Shown here: piece by piece, positions 33,514 to 46,500 of the stretch | Layout of the letters: each line of letters starts with the position of its first letter | Numbering within the stretch: position 1 is the stretch's first letter | Assembly (NCBI GenBank): GCA_035048815.1 | Contig: JAUCBN010000011.1 | Location: 21,530,001 to 21,594,000, forward strand | Length of the DNA stretch: 64,000 bases | Direction of reading: 5' to 3' | From: Abelmoschus esculentus | Lineage: Eukaryota; Streptophyta; Magnoliopsida; Malvales; Malvaceae | Made by a program: the position numbers and the translations under genes | The notes under the pieces: generated by a model | The model's database searches: none | The model's input: the letters and a program-made list of their open reading frames with translations, nothing else | Told to the model about the DNA's origin: nothing

Positions 33514-34868
33514 TCACGGTTAAACACTTTTACCTTACCTATATAAACCCATTTACTTAAATGCTAAACCCTAAATCAATTAGTTCTTCTTGTTAACTCA
33601 AATTGTTCCTCTTTTTCTATCTATTTTGTAGAAACATAAAGCTTAAGAAGCGAAGAAGATAAAAATGAAAGTAGGCGCATCTATTTGTCGTTGTGGCCTC
33701 AAAGCAATTGTTGTAGTTTCTTGGACTGATGACAACCATAGTTTGAGGTTTTTTTTAAAAAAAATTATGAAAGAAAGGCTCATTATCTTAATATCGATTT
33801 TTCTGCTATGATGGATTGTTAAGGAAAATGAAACAAATGGAAAGAGTAAGAAAATGAGCATATTTGTTGACTACGAGATTGAGCAAAACTCGATTCGACT
33901 AAAAAAATTAAATAACTCGATTCGATTTGATGCGAAAATACTTGACTTCTGACTCAACTCGTTTTAACTCGACTCAACTCGAAAAAAATTCAAATAAAGT
34001 TCGAGTTGTAAAATGAAAATCGAATAACTCGAAATTTTTAATAATCAAAGGATTATTTTTTAAGTTTAAGACGAGTCTATCAACTTTTTATGATATATAC
34101 ATTGATATATAAAAATATAAAAAAATATCATTATATATGAAAAAAATATATAGATAAATATCTTATATGATTAGATAAAGTCGTTTAAATTGAAATCAAA
34201 TCATACTATAACATGATAAATAATTATAAATAAATATTTATAGGAACTCGAAAACTCGACTCGATTCGACTCGACTTGAACCGAAAAAAAAATTCAAATA
34301 AAGTTTGAGTTGTAAAATATAACTCGTAAACTCGAATAACTCCAAATTTTTTGACTCAACTCGATCGAATACTCGCCCCTAGTTGACTATGCTTACTAAT
34401 TTTCTCCATTGCAATGGTGTGGGTTATGCATGTACACCAACATAAGTTGGTCAGAATCTGGAACAAATAAAAATCTAATAAATACTAAAACAATATATAA
34501 GGCATATACCTATTAATAGATTTCACCCTTTTTATTATTCAATTATATGATGTAACTATTTTTTTAAGGATGCAACCTTTTTTAGGATGCAATTGTTTTT
34601 TTCTGTCTATTGAAATTTCAAAATTAGATTTTATTAACTACAAAACCAAACCCTTCTATAAAAAAATAAGTTTTAGTCCTATAAACCAAGTACCTATTGC
34701 ATAGAATGGTTAGGAATTTTATGTTTTTTGAATTTATTTGTATCTTCTCCGCTTTTTGAATTTTATTTTTTTATAAAATGGTTAGGAAAAGAGGAATAAT
34801 TTGAGTTATAAAAGAACAAATTGATTTAGGGAAGTAAATGGGTTTATATAGGCAAGGTAAGGGTGTTT
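33514..34868. repeat. Large inverted repeat with promoter-like arms
   Basis: Left arm about 33,514-33,630, right arm about 34,765-34,868 on the other strand. Both read ACC(T)TTACCTT(A/G)CCTATATAAACCC followed by CTAAATCAATT, AACTCAAATT and TTCCTC. The CCTATATAAA word looks like a TATA box and both copies point inward. The loop holds a complete hAT MITE (33,874-34,381). It may be the terminal repeats of a non-autonomous transposon. Ends are not resolved. Confidence 0.6.
33874..34381. mobile_element. hAT-type MITE, complete (inverse orientation)
   Basis: Same family as 26,369-26,895, in the other orientation. The right end is ACTCGCCCCTA. The left end, CGAGATTGAGC, is more decayed. Exact 8-bp flanks GTTGACTA at 33,866-33,873 and 34,382-34,389. 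Confidence 0.9.
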
Positions 34869-34966
34869 AACTAACTAATATCCTTTATTCTACGTGTATT
34901 ATACATGTGGGTTATTTTTTATTTTTTAAATTGTCATGTCAATTATCTATTAAATCACTAATAAAA
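34390..34966. other. AT-rich sequence including the right arm of the inverted repeat
   Basis: Contains the right arm near 34,765-34,868. Otherwise no supported feature. Confidence 0.4.
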
Positions 34967-35860
34967 ACTAACTACTTAGTAATTAAAATATAAACGTTTT
35001 AAAATGTAAGTGATAAAAATAATTTTTTAAATTCAGATGACTCAAATAAAACAAAATCTAAACGAAAATGATCATGGGTGAATATTATCCTTAACAAAAT
35101 TTCTCCCTACCTTTCTAATCAATGATATAGATTAGACCCTTTGCAATTTGCTATAACAACACAAAATTTTGAAGTTTAACAACAACCTTTATTTTCTTGT
35201 AACAATACTACATAAAAAAAGATGACTGAGGAAGGATGAACTTAGATTGATTAAGGAAAGAAAGATGAATTAAGATAAAAAAAAAACACAGAGTCAATAT
35301 AATCGATACCCTCAGGTAAGTTTCATCCCTTTAAACCTAAGTCCTCAACAAATGACATGATTTTATCTATTTACAACTCTTTATTAAAACACAACACCTC
35401 ATTTAAAAGAATAAAGACAAAAGAGTAAAATAAAACAACTAAAAGTTAAATCTTCATGTAACAACCATACAACGATCATTTTCAGCTATGGTTGTTACAA
35501 TACTCCTTCTTTCAAAGCATCCTTATCCTTAAGGATCAATGCTTGGAAACTACTGCTTCAACTGATGAAGAATCTTCCATGTTGCATATTCTGAAAAGGA
35601 ATTTGACCACTCCACTAAAATTTTAGTGATTGCTCGATTTTGCCTTTTTTCAATTCTCTTATTAAAGATTCCAATTGATTTCTTGTTGATTCCTCAAGCT
35701 GGTCTTATAATGGGCAGTTATGGTTGCACCAATTCAACTCTTATCCTCTTCTTTAATTGGGACACATGAAAAACTAGATGGACTTTTAAGTCTGCTTGTA
35801 GTTATAACTTATAGACTATTTTCCTTTCTTGTCAATCACCAAAAAGGGTCTAAACCATTT
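34967..35860 (-). mobile_element. Second copy of the 3' end of the minus-strand gypsy element
   Basis: About 890 bases closely match 38,577-39,470. In the minus sense the stretch 35,860-35,500 is the decayed C-terminal part of pol and the stretch left of 35,499 is LTR sequence starting TGTAACAACC. It is broken at 35,861 by another LTR. Its presence indicates a second element copy or a duplicated end at this place. Confidence 0.7.
35457..35499. repeat. 43-bp palindrome at the LTR start (left copy)
   Basis: TGTAACAACCATA at the left and TATGGTTGTTACA at the right are perfect 13-base inverted repeats around a 17-base centre. The same structure is at 39,071-39,113 with one mismatch. Confidence 0.75.
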
Positions 35861-38375
35861 TGTAACCCCCCTCGACTCGGCCTAGTCACAAGACCTACCC
35901 GAGGTGGCTACATGGGGATTACCGAAGCCAAGTTTGAAGACTCAACTCCAATAACCAACACTAGAAAGCCTTTCTGAGCCCAAATGACCAACGTATCTAC
36001 ACAAGGGCTCTAACCCAACCTTATTGGGCTTACCAAAAGCCCAAAGGCTCAAAACGATATTGGCGTATCAGTACGAGGTGAAACCGAAAACCCTTTCATC
36101 TGGACGAATTTTTAAAGCACAAACAGTTAAGGACTAACCCAACAACCACATACAAGCATACTTAACATGCATAAGACATTATATAACTTAAGGATCATGT
36201 TCCACATGCTTAAAACTCATACACATTTATTCAAATCATGCTCAAGCAACAAGACATAGAATTCATATATAAAAGAGTTCAAACAACATCAAAGATAATA
36301 TCCACATAACCATAACTTCAAAATATAAATCAACATGCTAACTCAAGGCAACCATGGCGAATATAAACCATGCATGAAATCATCCAAAACATAAGTCAAC
36401 ATGGGAGTCAAACAACGCTCCTAAACTATACAACATATCTCATTGCTAGCTAATACATTACTGCAACTAAATCATACTTGAGCTAACGAGCAACATGCTT
36501 GAACGTCCTTCCTCGCACCATGCTAACTCCCGAGCTAATGATCTGCATTGTCGGAAAATGAGAGTATAAGCATAAATGCTTAGTGAGCAAAACTCAAAAA
36601 CATAACTACGACAATGCAAGATTCAAGCTTTATTTGAATTAAAAGCCAACATCGTTACATGCATCTAACTTCATAGCATCTTACAATCTTACAAGAGCAA
36701 TCAAAGTCCACAACATAACATAAAACCACATATTCATAGCAATTAAGATAAGTATGTTGGCAAACTCGGTTATTATACACGGATATACGAAAATGTCTTA
36801 CACGCATACGAATTTATTTGACACGGCCGAATTTATCTTACACGTATACGAGTTTTATCTAACACTACCAAATTTATTTGACACGTATACGAGTTTTATC
36901 TCATAGTGCATTATTCTTACATCCTATTGGTAGACCAATTATACCCGGTATGACTCAACAAATGCCAACATCATTACCACAACATTATGTTACAAATCTT
37001 ACATCTTACGCCTCTTACCGGTCTTACATACCCACCCAGCTTATTTCTTACCATACTCAAGTGGTCTTACTTACCACTTACAATCATAACCTGCAACATC
37101 TTACAGTTACTTTATAAATATTTCACATGACATATTAACATGTTATTAATCAATAGATAATCAACACAACTCAATATAACAATTAACATGCCATCGACAA
37201 CAAGTTTTCCAATCTTTACCATCTAACAAGCATACAAGGTAAGTAAAATGGGTAGATCTTACTCTTGAGTTTGGATTAGCTTATCAAGCCTAATCCAAAC
37301 TCCCAAAATCATCCTTGAACCAAAACCAAGTTCAAAACATTTTCCACTCACCACATAACTCTGACGGTAGCCAAATCGAGCCTCGAACCTTCCAGAATTG
37401 CACTCGAATCACCCGAAACCAAATGTGTTGTTTCAAACCAACCAAAATTAAAGTATTAACCTCATAATCAACCACAAATTCACTGTTTTACATCAGCTCA
37501 CAAATCCACAATATTTTCTCAACAATTCAAAGCCAAATTCATCCCAAATATTCTCATTTTCATACTTAAGCAAAGCACAACCATTACCCTTCAATTTAAA
37601 CACCTAAAATACTTCAAAACATGTCCAAAACATCACTCATACATAGTATAACCATCACCCCTTCATTTCCACACTAAAATACCCTAAAAACACTCATTTT
37701 CTACTTTCAAAAATTGACTACTGCAGCCATTTCGAGAATTCAATCATCTACCTCATTTAATTACTCAAAATTCATCCCTTAACATTCTAAAAACACCTAC
37801 CAAGGTTTTATATACCTGCAGCCCTTTATTTTTTTAACAAAAACCAACCAAAAACTCAACTACAACAACTCTAAAAATCCTCCCTAAGACTAGTTTCGGG
37901 TTCGCTAAGATCAAACAATTTTCCTAACATGTTTTAACTTCATTAAAAATTTCAAAAGCATCCTTAAACTTTGTTTTACTAAGCTCATTCGAAATTTCAA
38001 CAAAATCCTCACTTTTCTCATCAAACCTTGAAATAGAGATTCTCCAGGACTTGATAAAAGTAAGACTTTTAACTATCAAAAGATAAGAGATTAAAATGAC
38101 AAGTCAAATATGAAATTACCTTTTGAAAAAACTATTGGATGATGTTGGATGATAAAGAAATAAAAAATTGGGGTTTTAGAGAGTTTTTAATGTTAATTTT
38201 GAAGAAGACGAGAAAAATGATGTTTTGATTCTTCAAATCCCTTATAAATTTCATTAATGGCGTTTCTGTAAATATTTTGAACTTTTATAATAATCATTTC
38301 TTTAATTAAAATTAACCCAAAACTAATCTGAGTTTAGAGTCTAATAACTCTTAAGCCCAAAATTGGGATGTTACA
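35861..38375 (-). mobile_element. Tekay-like gypsy LTR (2.5 kb)
   Basis: Plus-strand ends are TGTAACCCCC and GGGATGTTACA. On the minus strand it begins TGTAACATCCC. The next bases to the right, read on the minus strand, are CTTAAGTAGGGGTGAGT, a polypurine tract, so this is a 3' LTR on the minus strand with only a stub of internal sequence. The left flank is gypsy pol tail (copy at 34,967). A clear target duplication is not found, so a rearrangement removed the other side. No internal coding domains are present. Confidence 0.75.
36765..36905. repeat. Mid-LTR tandem repeat (ACACGTATACGAGTTTTATCT type)
   Basis: Four or five degenerate units of about 30-35 bases share ACACG(T/C)ATACGA and TTTATCT/TTTATTTG words. 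It sits roughly 40 percent of the way into the LTR. Confidence 0.65.
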
Positions 38376-38576
38376 ACTCACCCCTACTTAAGTTATTTCA
38401 TCCAAAAAGTAGATACCATCAAAGTCACCCTAACTTCCCAAATAATTTCTTCCAAAAAATACTCATAAAATTCTATCTCGGTCATAAATGATATTGTTAG
38501 GCAATCCATGTAGTTTAAAGATATTCTTCAAAAAAATAACAGTAACATCCTTGGTTGTGAATGGTTGGATCAAAAT
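38376..38576 (-). pseudogene. Polypurine tract stub joined to a gypsy integrase fragment
   Basis: The first 20 bases are the polypurine tract of the adjoining LTR. From about 38,405 to 38,575 the sequence closely matches the integrase segment at 39,905-40,080 (both contain AAATGATATTGTTAGGCAAT). The same coding segment therefore occurs twice within 1.5 kb in the same orientation, here cut off on both sides. Confidence 0.7.
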
Positions 38577-39113
38577 ATAAACTAATGACTTAGTAATTAA
38601 AATATAAACGTTTTAAAATGTAAGTGACAAGAATAATTTTTTTTAAAATTCAGATGACTCAAATAAAACAAAATCCAAACGAAAGTGACCATGGGTGAAT
38701 ATTACCCTTAACAAAATTTCTCCCTATATTTCTCATCAACCATATAGATTAGACCTTTGCAATTTGCTATAACAACACAAAATTCTGAAGTTCAGCAACA
38801 ACCTTTATTTTCTTGTAACAATACTACACAAGAAAAGAAGACCGAGGAAGGAAGAACTTAGATTGATTAAGGAAAGAAAGATGAATTGAGATAAGAGAAA
38901 CACAAAGTCAATATAATCGATACCCTCAGGTAAGTTTCATCCCTTTAAACCTAAGTCCTCATCAAATGACATGATTTTATCTATTTACAACTCTTTATTA
39001 AAACACAACACCTCAATTAAAGGAATAAAGACAAAAGAGTAAAATAAAACAACTAAAAGTTAAACCTCCCTGTAACAATCATACAACGATCATTTTCAGC
39101 TATGGTTGTTACA
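38577..39113 (-). mobile_element. 3' LTR (partial) of the minus-strand chromovirus-like gypsy element
   Basis: On the minus strand begins TGTAACAACCATAG at 39,113, after a purine-rich GAAAGAAGGAG. The left limit is where similarity with the second copy (34,967) ends, so the true end of the LTR is uncertain and a small unrelated repeat may be included near 38,580-38,720. Confidence 0.55.
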
Positions 39114-40428
39114 ATACTCCTTCTTTCAAAGCATCCTTATCCTTAAGATCAAAGCTTGAAAACTGCTGCCTCAACTGATGAAGAATCTTTCATGTTGCAT
39201 CTTTTGTAAAGGAATTGGACCACTCCACTAAAATTTCAGTGATTGCTCGATTTTGCCTTTTTCCAATTCTCTTATTAAAGATTCTGATCGATTTCTTGTT
39301 GATTCCTCAATCTGGTCCTATAATGGGTAGTTGTGGTTGCACCAATTCAAATCCTATCATCTTCTTTAATTGGGACACATGAAACACTAGATGGATTTTT
39401 GAGTCTGCTTGTAGTTGTAACTTATAGGCTATTTTTTCTATCTTTTCAATCACCAAAAGGGTCTAAACCATTTAGGGGCTAGTTTTTGATAATTTCTCAA
39501 ATTAACTATCTGTTATCTATAAGGTTGTAGTTTCAAAACGACCTAATCCCCAACTTGCCATTCAAACTTCTTCCTCCACTTATCAGCCTAAAACTTCATT
39601 CTTTATTATCTTTGCATATGGAATTTTAACATCTTAGTAGTTTCTTTTCTCATCTATATATCTTTATCCATAGTAGCCATCAAAGATTCTCCTACTATAT
39701 ATGACAAGTGCAGAGAATGAACTTGACCATACAAAGCCTGAAAGGGAGTAAACTGTATAGCATAGTGGAAATGGTATTTACCATCACTCAACCAAGTGCA
39801 ACTAATCTTTCCACTCCTTTGGTCTTTCACTAGTCATGAATCTTAAGTAGGTTTTCAAACATTAATCTAATTTCTCAGCTTGACCATCAGTTTTTGGATG
39901 ATAAATAGTAGATACTATCACTGTCACCTCTAACTTTCCAAATAATTTCTTTAAAAAAATCTCATAAAATTTTACCCCTGTCACAAATGATATTGTTAGG
40001 CAATACATGTAATTTAAAGATATTCTCTAAGAAAATAACAGTAACATCATTGATTGTTAATGGATGGATCATAGCTATAAAATGATTATACTTTGTCAAC
40101 CTGTTAATAACTATCAACATACAATTCTTCTTCCTATAAAGAGGAAGACCTTCAATGAAATTCAAGCTTATGAATTTTTAAATATTCTCTAGATTAGACA
40201 AGGGCTACAAGAGACCTCTAGGTAGTTGTAAGTCCCTTTTATTCTTTTAAGAAATCATACATTTTTTCACCATATACTTAATATCCCTTCTCATACTATT
40301 CCAATAAAAAATTATTCCTACTCTAAATTATTGTATGAGCCCCAAAATGACCTTCTAAAGCACTTCCGTGAAACAATTGCATCAATTTTGTCCTTACTGT
40401 TGCATAACTTCCCACCATCATCTTTTTC
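39114..40428 (-). pseudogene. Gypsy pol remnant: integrase and C-terminal tail
   Basis: On the minus strand from 40,428: a zinc-binding linker and integrase start in broken frames, then NFIEGLPLYRKKNCMLIVI, RLTKYNHF and ICDRGK (40,165-39,962), the core integrase region with visible active-site type aspartates, then decayed sequence and a C-terminal ILVEWSNSF and ATWKILHQLR segment (39,240-39,130) that resembles the chromodomain-like tail of chromoviruses. Stops and frameshifts are frequent. The upstream half of the element lies to the right of 50,354, displaced by the insertion at 40,429-50,353. Confidence 0.8.
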
Positions 40429-43400
40429 TGTAAGACCCCAAATTTGGTCCTAGAAGTTTAGAGGTTGGTTTAGAGGTCTAGTGGATCGGTTTTGTCGGTT
40501 TAGCCTAGTTCGGGATTAAATACCTAAAAATTAGTTTTCTATCAAAATAAAATGAGGAAAAATATTCTAAAATACTTAAATAATATATATTAGACTTTGT
40601 TCAAATCAATATTAAAAATCGACACTTGAAACTCTAAGATTTTAAAATTAGTGACTTGTAAAAATTGAAAATTTAGGGACAATTTTATGAAACAAGCTAA
40701 AACTTTGAATCTTTAAAGTACTTTGATCCAATATAATCCTACTTGGTCTAGGCTTTTCAAATATTTATTAATTAAGCCCAAAATCTATTTTAAATTAAAT
40801 AACTTAATTAAACCCAATTTAAAACTCTTAAAACCCTTTTTAATTAACCTAAACATCACATATTTTTCTTATTTTTGTTTCCCTCTTTGGAGGTAGTTGT
40901 TCATCAAGTTTTCAAGGTAAAAACTCATTCTTTTCCACTAAAAATCGTTTACAATAATTATCTTAACTTTTCTCCTTCAGTTTTTCTTGTTTTTTCATCG
41001 TTTTCTCGTTTTAAAACCCGGAAAACAATTGGATCAGTTTTGGAGGTGAGATTTTTTCAATCCTCTAGAAAAATAAATTTCTTTATGAAATTCCCAAGTT
41101 CTTGGCTTGGAGAAATTGTTTTAATCATTTAATTTCTTAAAAAACGGTTTTTTTTGGCTAAAAATCTCAATTTTCGTTCAAGGGTTTTTACCCACTGTTT
41201 TTGGGTCTTAAATGGATTATTTTTAATGTGTTAGTATGTTTATATAGTGATTTTAATATCCCTAATCTCGGACTATAGGCTTAAGTGAAGTTTGGTGTGT
41301 TTCGATAAGTTTTCGGTTTAAGTTTTGATAGGTTTTAAGGGCTATTGTGTAGGGATCCGACTTGTTAGTTTCTTTTGTGAGTTTAGAAGCATCAAAACCC
41401 TTGGTTTTGATGCTTGAAATAGGACAAGAGTTAGACGATCGTGTTTAAAGGCGTTCCGATTTGTTTCGGTGATTTGGCGAGCAAGTATTGGTTATCGGTG
41501 AGTGGATTATGAGGGTTTCCAATTGGGCATGGTTTTAAATATGTTTTCAAAGGGTTGAGGGTGTAAGGATGGTGTAAAAAATCTCCTTATACTCAGAAGT
41601 AAGTTTTAAGTATTGCTTTCTTAAAGGTTCTCATATTATGCCTTGTTTTTACAAGGTTATTTGTCATGCTCCTATTGTGTTGTGCATATGTAATTATGCA
41701 TGTATATAAATACTCATGAGACTTTTTTTTAAAGAGATTTTATATGCATTCAATATTCTCACGGTTTTTATTTTGAAAAATATGATAAAAGTGGTTTTAT
41801 CAATTTTTTGCAAGTGATGCGTAAAAAGTGAGATTCATGTGAATTTATTTTGAATTAAGTTTTGAACATTGATTTTTGATAATATATTGGCTAGTTAAAT
41901 GATGAACCTTATGGGATAAGTTGATGGATCAATAGGGTTTAGAGTGAACTATAAACATTCAAAAGTCGTACTTGTATAAATTCCTTGTGTGTTGCATTTT
42001 GCCTTTTATTCTAATGATATGTGATGGGAGTGGTACTATCACATACGGGTTGATCGAAGTGGTACTGTCACCGGACACTAAGGTGAGATAATTCATGTTG
42101 AGAGTGGTATCAACATGCACATGCTCTGGGAATGGTAGTAACATGCGGTGCGATAATTCATGTTGAGAGTGGTATCAACATACCATATGCTCTAGGAGTG
42201 GTACTAACATACGGTTGCCCGTTTATCCTAACGATTTGGAGTGGTACAAAACAGATCACTAGCAGCAATATATGTTTTTACTTTTCAAAGGTAAGTGTCA
42301 TGTTTTTCACTTGGTCGCATATAATATTATGCATGCGAGGTTTTGTGCATTGGTATGCATGTGATTTAAGCATTGTTATGTGGTTAGCATGTAAGACTTG
42401 AGCTTTGTGCATTGAGATGCATGTGTAAACATTGCTATATTGTTAGTATGTAGGACTTGAGTTTTGCTCGTTGAGTATGCGTTTTCAAAAGTGATTTGAA
42501 AAAAGGGTTTTACTCCATTTTAATGATGATATTGTTAGCCACGGTTTGATGACACTTGCTGAGTTTTAAAGGTGGCGTTGTTAGCCATGTGCGTTTTGTT
42601 TTATGAAGAGCATGATATGTTTTTAAATTGATGAAATTGGTTTAATATGGGTTACGTTACAAGGTGTTTTTATACTTATTTTTATTCACCCATTAAACTT
42701 ATGCTTACCCTCTTATTTACCTTGTAATGCAGAGTATTTGATGTGGAAGAAGCAAAGAGAAGTAAGGATCCAGGTAACCGTCAAGTGAAAGCTCAAGCAT
42801 GTCTTTTTAATATTAGTAGTAGTGAGAAAGCAATGGGGATGTGTTATCATATTGTGAATAATGTCTATGATTTTGAGACTTGAAATGGTTATATGCTTAT
42901 ACATATTTGATGAATATCAAAGTTGATGTTAGCTTGTGACTTTGAATTAAATTGTCTATTGATATTCCTTTAGTATTAATACAGTTATTTTAAAGTTTGA
43001 TTCTTGATATCCCTAGGTTTGAATTTGAGTATTGTTTATAATGAAGCATGACTACTTAGGAGTTGAATATATTATTGTTAACTAGGTTGAAGTGCATCTA
43101 GATAATATGCCATGATATGTGCTTAAAGTAGTTTTAGATGAATCTGCATATTGAGAATAACATGAAACCTTTGGAGGCTGGAAAAAGTGTTAAACATTGA
43201 GCATGCAATAAAATGACTTGTATATATTATTTTAAACTGAAAATTTAAGTGCAAGCATGAAAAATACTTAATTAAATATTGATAACCTTAATTTTACAAT
43301 TAGGATATAAAATTCTAGAAATTACGATTAACTCCATAAAACTTGTTCGATTAAATTAAGACTCGTTTATCTTTAGTTTCCGCTGTAATTAAATATTGAT

Positions 43401-43505
43401 ATTTTTTAGGGTTGTTTATCGGGGCAAGTCTCAGGATTAGACTCAGTATTCCCTATGTAGCTCGTTCGAGTCGGGTGGCGTCTAGACCGGGTCGAGTGGG
43501 TTAAA
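40429..43505 (+). mobile_element. 5' LTR of the non-autonomous element
   Basis: TGTAAGACCC to GGGTTAAA (the last bases changed from an expected TTACA). Compared with the 3' LTR it keeps about 105 extra bases near 41,970-42,073 and lacks a stretch near its right end. There are several percent visible substitutions, more in the first 100 bases. The open frames at 40,875 and 47,773 are the same LTR sequence twice and are not genes. Confidence 0.9.
42020..42260 (+). repeat. Mid-LTR tandem repeat, 5' LTR (GAGTGGTATCAACATG type)
   Basis: Units of about 60-65 bases contain GATAATTCATGTTGAGAGTG, then TATCAACAT, then GCTCTGGGAGTGGTA-like words; two full and one or two partial units are seen. Confidence 0.75.
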
Positions 43506-43510
43506 TTTGG

Positions 43511-43522
43511 TGGTATCAGAGC
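43511..43522 (+). promoter_or_regulatory. Primer-binding site, complementary to initiator tRNA-Met
   Basis: TGGTATCAGAGC, the standard plant LTR-retrotransposon primer site, begins five bases after the 5' LTR. Confidence 0.92.
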
Positions 43523-46500
43523 TTAGGTTTACGAAACCTTTTGGATAGTTTGGTTTGGTATGTTGTAGAGTTAAATTTGTTTTAAATGTTTCTTATGCAC
43601 GGTGATTGTTTGAAAATTCTATGTTATTGTATGATATAAACGGTGTTCGTTATATGTGATTGATTTGTGTTGTGACATAGTAACTTAGGGTTTTATTTGT
43701 CAAGCACGATGTTTGCAAGCATGATTAAAATTTTTATGTGATTGAATGTTTGTTATATATATATGACTATTGATAAAGCATGATTAAATTTTGTATGCTT
43801 AAATATTGCTATATGAATTATTGTTTGTAAGCATGATGAAATCTTGTTGTTTTGCTATGACATTAATTATATGTAAATGTGAACATGTTCGTGAGTTGCT
43901 TGACTAAGTGAAGTGAATATTATGTGACATAGACTACTATTTTAACCATGTTTTAAGGTTATCTTGCATATGAAATTTATAAATGTAAAATGTGTTTAGA
44001 TTTTAAATATTGCATATACTGCTGTCAGTTGGTCTTAAAAATGATTTATGAGTTGAACATCACGTGAAATTTGTGGTTATTGATATGACATGTAGTATAG
44101 GAAACTAGTTTAAATTTTCATTGGTTAATGCATGAGACTTTGAGGTGATTTTATATGATGCTTAATACATGTTGTGGAAAATACACTTGTTGTATGGTTA
44201 CATGTTCTTGATGCTAATCATAGTTGATGATTGTTCTATGTGAAGAATAAGTATATATTGAGGTTTATTTTTGGGTACCGTTGCTCTAACTACTATTAGG
44301 AAATTGTTTTATATTGTACTTGAGCTACTTGAAACTTGCTTCGCGCTGGCCTCACAAGTTTTGCAAAATATTTTGCATGTTAAAATTATTTTTCTATTTT
44401 ATTGTGCTTGATATTGGACTAAAAAGAAAGCTAAAACTTTGTAATAGAGGAGTTTCGGAGATCAGAAAGAGTAAACAGATTTGTGTTGTGGTGTTGTGAT
44501 ATCGATCTTGAGTTGACTGGGTCCTCGATCGTGTTTGAGTGTAAAGTGGTTTTGAATTAATTTAGTCTGAGAATTTGTTGTATTGGTGAGTAGTAGGTGA
44601 ATACATCATCGATGGCACCTTTGAGAGTTTCAAAGTGTTTTGTGTGAAAGGTGAATCGAATGTGATAGAAACATTCGGATTATGGTGTGGTTTTGTACTC
44701 TTGAGTGCTAATTTCTATGGTTTGGAACTTTGAAGAGGTAGAAAGTTGAAGTTCCGGAGTTGAAGATGTTGTTTGTGAGTATGGACAAAAATCATACATA
44801 GTATAAGAGCACTTATATGTATATACATTAGACATCTTAAGACATGCATGCATTCATGAGCATAACATTAGATTGTATTTGCATGCACTTGCATAGGCAT
44901 CTAGGATCACATACAAGACTCATGCATACATTGTCCATTTTTTTAAATGTTTCCCTCTTGAAAAAAAAGTTGTATTGAGTTCGGTTCTTTAGGGAAAATT
45001 TATAGGTTTATAAGGGTGCTTGGAAGATACTCTTGTTGGTTTTGAGCCTATTGTCTAGTGGGTTAAGTTACTATTCTGGTTGGAAAGTAATCTTAGATAA
45101 GGATTGGTTAGTTGGTTTTGGAGCTATGGATGGTTGAACACGGGAAGAGTGCCATGAGTTTGATGTTGGTGAAGCGGAAGGTTGAGTTTCGCAAGGTTTA
45201 TTCGGCGAAAGTTTAGTTTGTGTAAGAGGTGTTGTGTTATCGTTGTGTTTGGTGGAAGTAATACTTAGTATTTTCTGTTTGGTATGGTTTCGAAAGTATT
45301 TAGGTCGAGGACGTAGCTGATCTTGTGTTTTGTTTTGGAAAGTGCTAGTTGGGTTTTTGGAAAAGAAATAAATATTCTAGAAAAAGAGTTGAGGTGATGA
45401 AGAATGCATAACGAACTGGTGTGGACCTTGAAAGGTGGTGGTGCTGTCGTTCGGCTTAGCTTTTGAATGTTGTGTTCATAAACAGTTGTGTCAGGTTTTG
45501 CTTGGGTATGACTGGGTTGTTTGTGGAGGTTTTGGATGTAATCCTTTGATATATCCGTATGGAGAAGTTGTGTGATAAGGAACGTTGGATAATTTATAAT
45601 CATTTTTGGTCAAACAGTCTTTTGAGCTTGTTTTATCGTTAGGAAGTGTTGCGAGGGTTTGTGTTGTTGAGTTTTCTATTTATGGTTAGTTTTCTTCAGT
45701 GTGGTTGTTGCTTAACATTAAGAAAGATGTTAAGGTTAGTGAACGAAAGAGTCTAAGTGAGAAGAGGGTTTGTTGACTTTGGTTCTGTGTTATGTGAAGT
45801 TCCCTTCAAGAAGTTATTTTTGGGAAGGGTTGTGTGTGGTTCACTCTAGTTGTTAATGACGCGTTGCCGAGATGGTTTTTATGAGCTAGTCTTTAGATGA
45901 AGCTTTGTCTTTTGGATAAAGATGATATTGTGTACTATCATAAAAGGGATAAAAGTGCCTTGTGTTGTATGATGGGTTGAATCTAAGTTGCTTAGTGTGA
46001 CTTAGGTTGCTTAAGGGTTATTTCTTGACACGTGTCAGTTTAGTGGCGTAAGTTAAGAGTATTGTAAAGTTAAGAGAAGTGTTGGTGCGATTAAGTTTAT
46101 CAAAGTGTGTCGGTCTAGTGATAGAGTTGAAGGTGAGACTTTCTATGGATAAAATGTTCTGAGGTAAGTTGTTGTTAGATGTTTGGTGGAGCCGCGTGTG
46201 CAGGACACAGTTGAGGTTGTGTTGATGGGTTTTAGCTGTGGTGTTGGTTGTCTTTTATGTCTATGTGGAATGTGTTTGTATTGTATGATGCTATAAGTTA
46301 GAATGATATCTTAATCAAAATTTGTGTTAGTCTTTTGCCATGCATATAGAAGTAACAAGTTGTGGCAGAAGTTTGAAAGCGGTTGTTGTTTGATGGACTT
46401 ATTTTGGATGAGGATGAGTTAAAAGTGAATGTTTGTTTTGTTGGTAAATTGAGCTTGAGGGTCGGTATTATTTGAGAATGTTATTGTTGTCATAAGTATT

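Noticed and set aside
40875..41132. Open frame that recurs almost unchanged at 47,773-48,027, suggesting a duplicated gene
   Set aside because: Both lie at the same place in the two LTRs of one retrotransposon, so similarity is explained by the LTR pair. No domain is recognised.
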